Of a stretch of 36,881 bases of DNA, positions 18,882 through 28,148 are shown in pieces (position 1 is the first letter of the stretch; every line of letters starts with the position of its first letter). Location: NCBI GenBank assembly GCA_903862465.1, contig CAIOYH010000066.1, positions 1 through 36,881 on the forward strand, in the 5' to 3' direction. The position numbers and the translations under genes were made by a program. This stretch comes from an uncultured bacterium. GTDB taxonomy: Bacteria > Bacteroidota > Bacteroidia > Bacteroidales > CAIWKO01. A model generated the notes under the pieces. The model searched no databases and was not told the DNA's origin. It was given only the letters and a program-made list of their open reading frames with translations.

Positions 18882-20711
18882 ATGATGAAACAGGCGACGA
18901 ACACAGATTGGCTTCCGATAAGCAAAGAAGAATTAGAAAAAAGAGGATGGGACTATGTGGATGTCATCATCGTGAGCGGCGATGCTTATGTGGATCATCC
19001 AAGTTTTGGTCATGCGATGATAGCGCGATTGATAGAGCATGAGGGCTTTCGCGTAGCCATTTTGCCGCAGCCCAATTGGCGCGATGATTTGCGCGACTTC
19101 AAAAAGTTGGGCAAACCGCGTTTGTTTTTTGGCATCAGTGCCGGCTGCATGGATTCGATGGTGAATCACTACACGGCTTTCAAACGTTTGCGTTCCACAG
19201 ATGCTTACACGCCCAACAACGTGGCGGGTTTTCGTCCCGATTATGCCACGGTGGTCTATAGTAAAATACTCAAGCAATTGTTTCCCGATGTGCCCGTCCT
19301 CATTGGCGGGGTGGAAGCTTCCCTGCGGCGATTTACGCATTACGACTATTGGTCGGACACTTTGAAGCCTTCCATTTTGGAAGATTCGGGCGCCGATTTG
19401 CTCATTTACGGCTCGGGTATCGTGCCGCTCAAAGCCTTGTTGAAACATCTGAAAGCAGGCGGCACCATGCAGAACGCGCATCATATCTCGCAAATAGCCT
19501 ATCTCACGGATACGCATCCCCATCTCGAAAAAGAAAGCTTCTTGCCGCTGCCTTCTCATGAAGAATGTCTGAAAAGCAAACATCGCTTTGCGGAATCCTT
19601 CAAAATTATAGAAATAGAATCCAACAAACTCAAATCAAAGACGCTTGTGCAGCCCATTGGGCAGCGACATTTGGTGGTGAATCCCCCCTACCCGCCCATG
19701 AGCGCCGACGAATTGAATGCAGGCTACGATTTGCCCTACACCCGCATGCCCCATCCGCGTTATACCAAACGGGGAAGCATTGCCGCTTATGAGATGATAC
19801 GCCATTCGGTCAACACCCATGTGGGATGTTTTGGCGGCTGCAGTTTTTGTTCCATCAATATGCATCAGGGCAAGTTTGTCTCGAGCAGGTCGGAGGCGTC
19901 TATCCAAAAAGAGGTGGAAGCCGTGGTGGCTATGCCCGATTTCAAAGGCTATTTGAGCGACTTGGGCGGTCCGTCGGCGAATATGTATCGGATGCAGGGC
20001 ACGAAACTGCATCTGTGCGAAGCCTGTGCCCGCTTTTCGTGTATCTATCCGCGCAAATGCAACAACCTCAACGATAATCACAAGCCTTTGATAGATTTAT
20101 ATCGCAAGATGAGCGCTTTGGCGGGCATCAAAAAGGTGTTTATCGGCAGCGGTTTGCGCTATGATATGTTTATCGGAAAAAAAACGGAGGACGACCAAAA
20201 GAATCATTACACGGAGTACTTCCGCGAGGTGGTCAGGCATCATGTGTCGGGGCGGCTGAAGGTGGCGCCCGAACACACGTCGGATAAGGTGTTAGCCGTG
20301 ATGCGCAAACCCTCCTTCGAGGTGTATAAACAACTGCGCGAACAGTTTTATGCCATCTCCGACAAAGCAGGACTGAAACAGCAGTTGATACCCTACTTCA
20401 TTTCGAGCCACCCGGGCTGCACCATCGCCGACATGGCTGATTGCGCCCTCGAAACCAAGAAAACAGGCATGCAACTCGAACAGGTGCAAGACCTAACGCC
20501 CACACCCATGACGCTTGCCTCGGTGATGTATTATACAGGCATTGACCCCTACACCCAACAGAAACTCTTCGTGGCACGACACATAGAAGAAAAACGCCAT
20601 CAGAAACTTTTGTTCTTTTGGTATATGCCCGAAAACAAACAAGAAATCATCCGCATCCTGAAACTCAACAAACAGACGTATTTTGTTCCGAAGCTGTTTG
20701 GAGGAAAATGA
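18882..20711 (+). CDS. YgiQ family radical SAM protein
   Basis: DVIIVSGDAYVDHPSFGHAMIAR, radical SAM motif CFGGCSFCSI, RLKVAPEHTSDKVL; start MMKQATNTDW. Confidence 0.93.
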   Translation: MMKQATNTDWLPISKEELEKRGWDYVDVIIVSGDAYVDHPSFGHAMIARLIEHEGFRVAILPQPNWRDDLRDFKKLGKPRLFFGISAGCMDSMVNHYTAFKRLRSTDAYTPNNVAGFRPDYATVVYSKILKQLFPDVPVLIGGVEASLRRFTHYDYWSDTLKPSILEDSGADLLIYGSGIVPLKALLKHLKAGGTMQNAHHISQIAYLTDTHPHLEKESFLPLPSHEECLKSKHRFAESFKIIEIESNKLKSKTLVQPIGQRHLVVNPPYPPMSADELNAGYDLPYTRMPHPRYTKRGSIAAYEMIRHSVNTHVGCFGGCSFCSINMHQGKFVSSRSEASIQKEVEAVVAMPDFKGYLSDLGGPSANMYRMQGTKLHLCEACARFSCIYPRKCNNLNDNHKPLIDLYRKMSALAGIKKVFIGSGLRYDMFIGKKTEDDQKNHYTEYFREVVRHHVSGRLKVAPEHTSDKVLAVMRKPSFEVYKQLREQFYAISDKAGLKQQLIPYFISSHPGCTIADMADCALETKKTGMQLEQVQDLTPTPMTLASVMYYTGIDPYTQQKLFVARHIEEKRHQKLLFFWYMPENKQEIIRILKLNKQTYFVPKLFGGK

Positions 20712-20769
20712 TTTTTGATTTGAGATTTTTGATTTGAGATTTTAAGATATAGTGTTCCTTGTGTATTTA

Positions 20770-20819
20770 CCTTGTGTCCTTTGTGGTAAAGAAAAAATTT
20801 AACCACAAAGAGCACAAGG
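20770..20819. repeat. Inverted repeat of the CCACAAAG/CTTTGTGG type
   Basis: Arms CCTTGTGTCCTTTGTGGT (20770-20787) and ACCACAAAGAGCACAAGG (20802-20819), 16 of 18 complementary. Confidence 0.8.
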
Positions 20820-20940
20820 ATTTTCACAAAGAACACTAGGAAAAAACAATCCAACAATAGAACGATTTGTATAAAGGACTGATTAATAATATATTCAGAA
20901 AATATCAATTGTATAAAAACTACTACAATTCCATTCTTCC

Positions 20941-21171
20941 CCGTTTGCAACCTGAATGGCTCCAAATGCAACCTGAATTCCTTCAAATGCAACTTGAATT
21001 GCTCCGTTTGCAACCTGAATTCCTCCGTTTGCAACTTGAATTGCCCCGTTTGCAACCTGAATTACTCCAAATGCAACTTGAATTGCTCCAAATGCAACCT
21101 GAATTGCTCCGTTTGCAACCTGAATTGCTCCGTTTGCAATATGAATGGCTCCGTTTCCAATATGGAAATCA
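20941..21171. repeat. 21-bp tandem repeat array D, 11 units
   Basis: Consensus CCGTTTGCAACCTGAATTGCT with a CCAAATGC variant; period exactly 21 bp, no indels. Confidence 0.95.
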
Positions 21172-21285
21172 GAAGAATGAAATCGGAGCAATTTTTTATT
21201 AATATAGTAAGATTAGAAAACCTGTTATTAAGAGCCAAAATCAAGTTCTATCAAACTCAATCACAGAAAGTTCTATCCTAAAAAT

Positions 21286-22878
21286 CTAAAAAAATACTCG
21301 GTTCCAATCGCGAGTTTTTTCTAAGAAAGGAATTTTTGATCCATTTTCTTTATATCTATTCAAAGCTTGTGCATAGAACTTTTGTGCTTCTTTCAGAAAA
21401 AACAATCGGGTTTCAGCATCAATTTTAATCACGTCAAGACCATCATAAAACTCTTCTCCATTGTCGCCAAGCAACAATTGGCATGTGCAATCTAAAAAAA
21501 GTAGAAAAAGTATAGCTTGTCTATTATTGAGAATAGTTTTTTCCCTCGCCAACTTCATCATTCTGTGTTTAAGCGTGATTAACTGATTAATACCAACAAT
21601 TTCATTCAGCACCTGCTGATTGCGAATATGGTCAAAATTTGGATTCGTAAAAAGTAATTGTTCCATAACATTCACCATGGTAACCCCGAGTAATTCAATT
21701 AGTCCTGAATTGGTAATGTTGAGTACAGGAGCATACATATTTTTCGGTTCATTCAAAAAATCATCTTTGGCAGTTTCACCTTCAATAAAAACACTACATA
21801 TCCCATCCACAATTTTCCATCCAATTTCAATCGCGTCTAAATTGTCATTAAGTGCTATGTTATCATTGGCTAATTGTGCCTGATTTTTCATCAAGAAAAG
21901 AGCACGACCTACAAGGGGATACATCATTTCAGGCGTAAAAATTTCTTTGAGACTGCACGCAAGCCTATAAGATGAAACAAAATATAAATTAAAAATGCCT
22001 TCAACATTCATGTTTGTGTAAAGATGAAAAATGACACCTCCTCTTTTGCCAAATTCAACATCGTAAGAAACCCCGTAGTCAACGAATTCTATTTCTTCTT
22101 GAATAATTACTGGTTTTTCCCATTCAAGCCAAAGCTCCCTGAAGTCTATTTCTTTGGCTTTTGAATAAAGAATGTGGTTTTCATGTAGTTTCTGAATATT
22201 TTTATTTACAGACTTAATATCCTTGTTGTTCTTATTATACTTGTTCACCATGGGATTGAATTCATCTACTACATAAGAATCAATTGATTCCGCTAATGGG
22301 TTGTATATCTCAAGTTCACACTCTTGGATTTCTGAAAAGACGTCTATCTCATCTATTATAGAATCTATATCAATGCAAAATTCATGTCTCTTTTTGTAAT
22401 CTTTGTACAATACCTCATTGATACTATTTTCTATTTCAAATGTTTTCTCTTCTATTTTGCTAAATTTATCACGCATACCACTCATAACTCCCACCCCTTT
22501 ACTCACTGGTCTTAATTTATCTTCAAATTCAAAATACAATGTATTGTAATCAATGGCATCATTAAGCAGTCTGTCAAGACCATTTTTAAAAGTTTTATAA
22601 TTGATCTGCTTGAGCAATAACTGATTGCTTAACACGGGAAGCTCTTGCATTTTTTTATCCAATACTTCAAAATCTTTCAATACATAAGAAAATTCTATAC
22701 GATGTTTATCGAAATACTCTTTCAATAATTTCCGAATATTTCCAAGTTCATACTGCTTGGTATGCAATTCTACCAATAATTTGATTAAGCGATTATCTTT
22801 TTTGGTTATAGGTTTGGTGTCATCTACCATCAGGGTGATAGTGCGCAAAGGAGTAGAAAATTCTTTAGGGATAAGCAT
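21286..22878 (-). CDS. Hypothetical protein with coiled-coil-rich N-terminal half
   Basis: 530-aa uninterrupted ORF with non-repetitive composition; family not recognised. Confidence 0.75.
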   Translation of the reverse strand: MLIPKEFSTPLRTITLMVDDTKPITKKDNRLIKLLVELHTKQYELGNIRKLLKEYFDKHRIEFSYVLKDFEVLDKKMQELPVLSNQLLLKQINYKTFKNGLDRLLNDAIDYNTLYFEFEDKLRPVSKGVGVMSGMRDKFSKIEEKTFEIENSINEVLYKDYKKRHEFCIDIDSIIDEIDVFSEIQECELEIYNPLAESIDSYVVDEFNPMVNKYNKNNKDIKSVNKNIQKLHENHILYSKAKEIDFRELWLEWEKPVIIQEEIEFVDYGVSYDVEFGKRGGVIFHLYTNMNVEGIFNLYFVSSYRLACSLKEIFTPEMMYPLVGRALFLMKNQAQLANDNIALNDNLDAIEIGWKIVDGICSVFIEGETAKDDFLNEPKNMYAPVLNITNSGLIELLGVTMVNVMEQLLFTNPNFDHIRNQQVLNEIVGINQLITLKHRMMKLAREKTILNNRQAILFLLFLDCTCQLLLGDNGEEFYDGLDVIKIDAETRLFFLKEAQKFYAQALNRYKENGSKIPFLEKTRDWNRVFF

Positions 22879-23092
22879 AAGAAATGTGTTTAAAAATTGA
22901 TGATTGGTTTTACTTCTGTTATAAAAATGTTCGTATCAAAAAATAAAAGAATAAAAGAACAAAGGTAAAAATTATTCTAAAAACAAAACACATCCATCAC
23001 GAAATTATCATGAAATTTATTGGCACATTACAAAAGTAGGGACAGATACCCACCTGCCCCTACCCTAACAATTCAACAATAGAACAATAGAA

Positions 23093-23533
23093 CTACCCAA
23101 TCACCACCAATATATCGCCTTCCATCACATTGTCGCCTTTCGCCACCTTCACCTCGGTCACTCTGCCTTCCTTGTCCGAATCTATATTGTTTTCCATTTT
23201 CATGGCTTCGAGCACCGCAATTTTTTGTCCGATAGAAACCATGTCGCCGGGTTTCACCAATATGTTCAGCACCTTGCCGGGCAAAGGTGATTTGATGACC
23301 CCTGTCCCCTTTAGTGCAGCAGGCGAAGACGTTTTGGCAACCTGAGGCGAACCATCCGTGTTGGGCACTGCCACCGAACGGATGAGTTTAGGCGTTTTGG
23401 TGGTTTGCAATGATTTTTCCACTTCCACTTTATATACGGTGCCATTCACAATAACGTCGGCAACGTTGTCATCAACATTGGTTACATCCACCTCATATTG
23501 ATTATTTGCTATTTGAAATTTATATTTACTCAT
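23093..23533 (-). CDS. Biotin carboxyl carrier protein subunit (acyl-CoA carboxylase/decarboxylase)
   Basis: IKSPLPGKVLNILVKPGDMVSIGQKIAVLEAMKMENNIDSDKEGRVTEV biotinyl domain with EAMKMEN. Confidence 0.93.
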   Translation of the reverse strand: MSKYKFQIANNQYEVDVTNVDDNVADVIVNGTVYKVEVEKSLQTTKTPKLIRSVAVPNTDGSPQVAKTSSPAALKGTGVIKSPLPGKVLNILVKPGDMVSIGQKIAVLEAMKMENNIDSDKEGRVTEVKVAKGDNVMEGDILVVIG

Positions 23534-23560
23534 ATACTATAGGTATTAAATGTGATTAAT

Positions 23561-23806
23561 TTATTTGAATCTTTGACGCGGAATGTGCATAGGCGTTTGG
23601 CGTATCCCGTATATCTTGGAACTCCAAGGAGAATAGGGACGCATCACCTTTTGCATAGTCAACACGGTTTTTTCGAAGTCGTGAATCTCGCGCATGTGCA
23701 AATCTATTGCCATGGCAATGACGGCAGCCACTTCGTCGAGGTTGATTCCCTGAACGACTTCTTCAACTATAGGCTGCTCAACTTTTTTCTTTTTAAAAAC
23801 GGTCAT
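23561..23806 (-). CDS. Small conserved protein between carboxylase beta and biotin carrier (OadG-like position)
   Basis: 81 aa, VEQPIVEEVVQGINLDEVAAVIAMAIDLHMREIHDFEKTVLTM...RPYSPWSSKIYGIRQTP; position within the operon. Confidence 0.7.
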   Translation of the reverse strand: MTVFKKKKVEQPIVEEVVQGINLDEVAAVIAMAIDLHMREIHDFEKTVLTMQKVMRPYSPWSSKIYGIRQTPMHIPRQRFK

Positions 23807-23818
23807 AAGGCTATGAAT

Positions 23819-25378
23819 TTAAAGTGGAAGGTTAGAATGTTTCTTAGGCGGATTGGTGTCCTTTTTGGTCGCCAACATCTGTATGGCTTTGATGATTCTG
23901 AAACGGGTGTTGCGCGGTTCAATCACATCGTCAATGTAGCCATATTTGGCAGCCTGATAGGGATTGGCAAACTTATCTTTATACTCTTTTTCTTTCTCGG
24001 CAATAAAAGCTGCTTTCAGGGTTTCGTCGGTCATTTCTTTCAAATCTTTTTGATACAACACTTCGATGGCGCCTTTAGGTCCCATCACGGCAATCTCGGC
24101 AGAGGGCCAAGCATAATTGATGTCGCCGCGCAGTTGTTTCGAGCTCATCACATCGTGTGCACCGCCATAGGATTTGCGCAGCGTAACCGTCACCTTAGGC
24201 ACGGTGGCTTCGCCATAAGCATACAGCAATTTAGCACCGTGGATGATGATACCGCCATACTCCTGAGTGGTTCCCGGCAAGAAACCCGGCACATCCACCA
24301 AGGTGACCAAAGGAATGTTGAAAGCATCGCAGAAGCGTACAAAACGTGCTGCCTTGCGGGAGGCGTTGATATCCAAAACGCCTGCCAAATAGTTGGGCTG
24401 ATTTGCCACGATGCCCACAGGCATACCGTTGAAACGGGCAAAGCCGATAACAATGTTAGGAGCAAAATGACGCTGAACTTCAAAAAACTCATTGTAGTCA
24501 ACGATGGAATGTATCACATCTTTCACATCGTAGGGTTTATTAGGATTTTCGGGAACAATTTCGTTGAGGAAATCTTCCAATCTGTCAATGGGGTCATCGC
24601 AAGGAGCCAAGGGGGGATCTTCAAGATTGTTTTGAGGTAGATAACTCAATAGTTTTCGGATGAGCAAGATGCCTTCCTGTTCGTCTTCAGCCACGAAATG
24701 ATTCACACCCGATTTTGTTCCATGCACCATAGCACCGCCGAGTTCTTCATCCGTAACGATTTCGCCCGTAACAGTCTTCACCACCTTGGGACCCGTGACA
24801 AACATATAACTATTCTTCTTCGTCATCATAATAAAGTCCGTAAGCGCAGGAGAATAAACAGCACCCCCGGCACAAGGACCGAAAATAGCCGAGATTTGAG
24901 GAATAACACCTGAAGCCATGATGTTGCGTTGAAAGATTTCGGCATAACCCGCCAAACTCGTAACGCCTTCTTGTATGCGGGCGCCGCCGCTATCGTTGAT
25001 ACCGATTAAGGGCGCACCCACTTTCATTGCCATATCCATCACTTTGCAAATCTTTTGTGCAAAAGTTTCGGAGAGCGAACCTCCGAATACGGTGAAATCT
25101 TGTGAGAAAACATACACCAAGCGTCCGTCAATCGTACCAAAACCGGTAACGACACCGTCGGACATGTAGGTCTCTTTCTCGAGGTTAAAATTATTACAGC
25201 GATGCGTCACAAACATGTCGAATTCTTCGAAGCTTCCTTCGTCAAGGAGCAAATCAATGCGTTCGCGGGCTGTTAGTTTTCCTTTTTTGTGTTGGGAGTC
25301 AATACGTTTTTGACCGCCACCCAATTTTGCAAGCTCTCGTTTGTCGAGAAGTTCTTTAATTTTATCTTGTATTGCCAT
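23819..25378 (-). CDS. Acyl-CoA carboxylase beta / methylmalonyl-CoA decarboxylase alpha subunit
   Basis: [83 protein letters not shown]. Confidence 0.95.
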   Translation of the reverse strand: MAIQDKIKELLDKRELAKLGGGQKRIDSQHKKGKLTARERIDLLLDEGSFEEFDMFVTHRCNNFNLEKETYMSDGVVTGFGTIDGRLVYVFSQDFTVFGGSLSETFAQKICKVMDMAMKVGAPLIGINDSGGARIQEGVTSLAGYAEIFQRNIMASGVIPQISAIFGPCAGGAVYSPALTDFIMMTKKNSYMFVTGPKVVKTVTGEIVTDEELGGAMVHGTKSGVNHFVAEDEQEGILLIRKLLSYLPQNNLEDPPLAPCDDPIDRLEDFLNEIVPENPNKPYDVKDVIHSIVDYNEFFEVQRHFAPNIVIGFARFNGMPVGIVANQPNYLAGVLDINASRKAARFVRFCDAFNIPLVTLVDVPGFLPGTTQEYGGIIIHGAKLLYAYGEATVPKVTVTLRKSYGGAHDVMSSKQLRGDINYAWPSAEIAVMGPKGAIEVLYQKDLKEMTDETLKAAFIAEKEKEYKDKFANPYQAAKYGYIDDVIEPRNTRFRIIKAIQMLATKKDTNPPKKHSNLPL

Positions 25379-25471
25379 TTGTTAGATGATTTTGTAAATA
25401 ATGAAATGATTTATATGAAATAGTGATACACGATTCCATACGTTTGAAAATTCTTTTTTTAATGATATTAA

Positions 25472-25882
25472 TTACGACTTCTTTTCTTCACACAACTCTG
25501 TCAACACGCCTTGTGTGGATTTAGGATGAAGAAAACCAATGTGCAAGCCTTCTGCTCCCTTGCGGGGAGTTTTGTCAATCAGTTTCACTCCTTTGGTCTC
25601 CACTTCGGTCAAAGCTTCTTCAAGATTTTGGGTAGCGAAAGCGATATGATGAATACCTTCGCCTTTTTTCTCGAGGAACTTTCCGATGGGACCTTCGGGG
25701 TCGGTTGACTCTAATAATTCGATTTTTGTTTGTCCAACCAAAAAGAACGCAGTTTTTACTTTCTGATCGGGAATTTCTTCAATGGCATAGCAGGAAAAGC
25801 CAAGGATGCTTTCGTAGTACAAAATACTATCTTGTAGATTTTTAACTGCGATTCCGATGTGTTCGATATGTGATATTTTCAT
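25472..25882 (-). CDS. mce: Methylmalonyl-CoA epimerase
   Basis: HIEHIGIAVKNLQDSILYYESILGF...KIELLEST...GIHHIAFATQNLEEAL; vicinal oxygen chelate fold next to the carboxylase operon. Confidence 0.9.
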   Translation of the reverse strand: MKISHIEHIGIAVKNLQDSILYYESILGFSCYAIEEIPDQKVKTAFFLVGQTKIELLESTDPEGPIGKFLEKKGEGIHHIAFATQNLEEALTEVETKGVKLIDKTPRKGAEGLHIGFLHPKSTQGVLTELCEEKKS

Positions 25883-26082
25883 GATAATTTTTTTTTGACA
25901 AATGTATCATTGATTTTGATTCTAAAGCAAAAAAAAGTGAATTATTTTTAATAAAAAATAATTTCAATATGTATTGACCACTATCCGGAAAGTTTTAATC
26001 TTGCCACAAAGGCACTAAGACGCTAAAAAACACGAAGTTTTTAAAAATTCCCATGCAAATAAACAATACTTTTTGACACTTT

Positions 26083-26194
26083 GTGTCTTTGTGCCTTCGT
26101 GTCTTTGTGCCTTCGTGTCTTTGTGCCTTCGTGTCTTTGTGCCTTCGTGTCTTTGTGCCTTTGTGTCTTCGTGTCTTGGTGTCTTTGTGTCTTT
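26083..26194. repeat. Octamer tandem repeat GTGYCTTY, 14 units
   Basis: GTGTCTTT/GTGCCTTC alternating from 26083 to 26194; inverted partner CCACAAAGGCACTAAGACGC upstream at ~26004. Confidence 0.93.
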
Positions 26195-26261
26195 GTGGTA
26201 TCTCTTCTTTTATGCTTTTCGTATTGGACTTGGTGTTGGGAACAAGAAGGAAGAAAAAAAC

Positions 26262-28016
26262 CTAAAGCGTGAACTCAAAATCGGAGTCCCAATTGGCTCT
26301 AATTGTTATCACTTCAGGGAATGAAAACACCGCTTCGGGTTGAATTTTCCGCAAGTAATCACCCGAATCCCATTTCCCATTATTATTCGCATCACGAATA
26401 ATTCTTAGGTGGTAAGAACCCGGAAGTAGATTGTCGAAAATAACCTGCCCTGATTTGATGGTACTCTTCTCTGCAATAACCGCTTTACTATCATTAAGAA
26501 GCTGTAAGATATAAGGTGCATGGATGTCTGCAGTTTTAAACGTAAACAACAAACGACCATAATCCTCAACGGTGTTTGGTGTGAACGTAATTTTTGTCGA
26601 GTCGTTTTTGCTGCCATAGATATTTTTGAATGCTCCCGGCAACACAAGAATCTGATACGTGGTTTTTGCCTTCCATTTTTGGTTGATGAAAAAATGTCGT
26701 TTTATTCCTGTTTCTGAAGCTTTAATTTCTATAGGAATCGCTTTGTAATTGCTATCAATTTTCTCCGAAAGGATAATCTTTGAGAAATCTGTGCTATCAA
26801 CCGGATTCGAAACACTAATCTTTAATGGTAAATAATATGGAAGCGAACAGGAAGTCTTTGCATTAAAATAAACGATTGGCTTTACCGAATTATCATCAAT
26901 CGGACTTCCTTTCCCTGAAGGTTTTTTTGATGCATTTTCGGTACTCTTCTGCTTTATAGATAAGTCAACTGAATCAATAAAAACACCATTATCAAACACT
27001 GAAAACTTCAAAGTATCAATCGCAGGATTTAAAAGCCAAGCGATGAGTGTATCTTTTTTTATAGAATATTCATCGAGTTTCCAATTGGCAGGTAGAATTC
27101 GATTATGAACTTGAATATTTAGATTTGTTGTTGGATATTTGAAAACGAGTTTGAACTGCCCATATTTGTTCGAACGTGCTTGCAGAAGTTTCTGCATTGT
27201 ATCGGTTTGAACAAACATCTTAAGATGTGTTTGTTTGATTACGGTTGGAGGTGGTAATGAATCTTTTTTAACTGTAATAGAATCTTTCTTGCTTGCTACA
27301 GTATCTTTTTTTCTTGGAATATATTGTGGCGTAATCAAACTATCAGTAAATGCGATTGCTTCCGTAGGCAGATTATACATTAAATCGTTATTCATATCAG
27401 ATAAAACAAATATCTTATAAGGGATATTTGCCAAATTACTCAATGAAAACAAACCATTCGCATTCGTTTTGGTAACATAATCGGGCTTATGTTTCATAGG
27501 TGCAGAATCAGCTACAGAACGATACAGTAACACATAGACGTTCTTGCTTGGCTCCAAGGTAAAAGCATCAGTAACGCTACCTGAAACACTTAATGAATCA
27601 ATATAATTGCAGGTAGAAAAGGCATATTCAAGTCCTGTCAAAGTATTGCCCTCGGTGATATCTTTTATGGATTCACCAAAGTAAATCGTGTAGGTTACGG
27701 AATCTTTAAGCTCTTTTGGAAGGTTTATAAGGAGTGATTTACCTCTAATGATATATTCAAACTCTTCGGCAGGAGGTGGCGAAACAACTATCTGATTGGC
27801 TTGATCAGCTAACAATACAAACTCGTTGAAAGTTATTTTTATTTTTCGCTCTTTAAAGTTTGATGAATAGTTTTTAGGCTCGAAAGATTTAACGATTGGT
27901 GGCGTTTCGTCTTTCGGACCTCCAGTTGGAGCAACAATATTGGCGCATGACACCATAAAGAGCATCACGAAAAGAATTCCGAAAAAAGAAACGAATTGAA
28001 GAAACTTTTTCTGCAT
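26262..28016 (-). CDS. Ig-like (Big_5) domain lipoprotein
   Basis: LFMVSCANIVAPTGGPKDETPPIVKSFEPKNYSSNFKERKIKITFNEFV, a common Bacteroidota lipoprotein pattern. Confidence 0.85.
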   Translation of the reverse strand: MQKKFLQFVSFFGILFVMLFMVSCANIVAPTGGPKDETPPIVKSFEPKNYSSNFKERKIKITFNEFVLLADQANQIVVSPPPAEEFEYIIRGKSLLINLPKELKDSVTYTIYFGESIKDITEGNTLTGLEYAFSTCNYIDSLSVSGSVTDAFTLEPSKNVYVLLYRSVADSAPMKHKPDYVTKTNANGLFSLSNLANIPYKIFVLSDMNNDLMYNLPTEAIAFTDSLITPQYIPRKKDTVASKKDSITVKKDSLPPPTVIKQTHLKMFVQTDTMQKLLQARSNKYGQFKLVFKYPTTNLNIQVHNRILPANWKLDEYSIKKDTLIAWLLNPAIDTLKFSVFDNGVFIDSVDLSIKQKSTENASKKPSGKGSPIDDNSVKPIVYFNAKTSCSLPYYLPLKISVSNPVDSTDFSKIILSEKIDSNYKAIPIEIKASETGIKRHFFINQKWKAKTTYQILVLPGAFKNIYGSKNDSTKITFTPNTVEDYGRLLFTFKTADIHAPYILQLLNDSKAVIAEKSTIKSGQVIFDNLLPGSYHLRIIRDANNNGKWDSGDYLRKIQPEAVFSFPEVITIRANWDSDFEFTL

Positions 28017-28085
28017 GAGGATTAATTTAAAATGCAAATATGAGAAAAAAAAATCAGATTAGTGCCTTTTAAGTTTAGATTCTAT

Positions 28086-28117
28086 AAAAAAACCGATTGT
28101 ATAAAAACAATCGGCTT
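28086..28117 (-). terminator. Intrinsic terminator downstream of ahcY
   Basis: CCGATTGT (28093-28100) and ACAATCGG (28107-28114); T-run on the minus strand. Confidence 0.85.
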
Positions 28118-28148
28118 CTTTAAGAATATTAAATTCAATCAATAACTA

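Noticed and set aside
18933-19583. 216-aa minus-strand ORF
   Set aside because: Antisense to the YgiQ-like radical SAM gene; shadow ORF of a GC-richer coding region.
20715-20746. Direct repeat atttttgatttgag
   Set aside because: Only two to three short AT-rich copies; common low-complexity intergenic sequence, no distinct function inferred.
20600-21281. Low-complexity ORFs across array D (e.g. 151-aa, 111-aa, 98-aa)
   Set aside because: Same reason: repeat-driven open frames on both strands, one overlapping the YgiQ-like gene antisense.
23552-24640. 362-aa plus-strand ORF
   Set aside because: Antisense to the well-supported carboxylase beta subunit and the 81-aa gene; no recognisable domain.
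26073-26324. Cysteine-rich ORFs (CVFVPSCLCAFVSLCL...)
   Set aside because: All three frames are open because the octamer repeat lacks stops; product is a repeat artefact.
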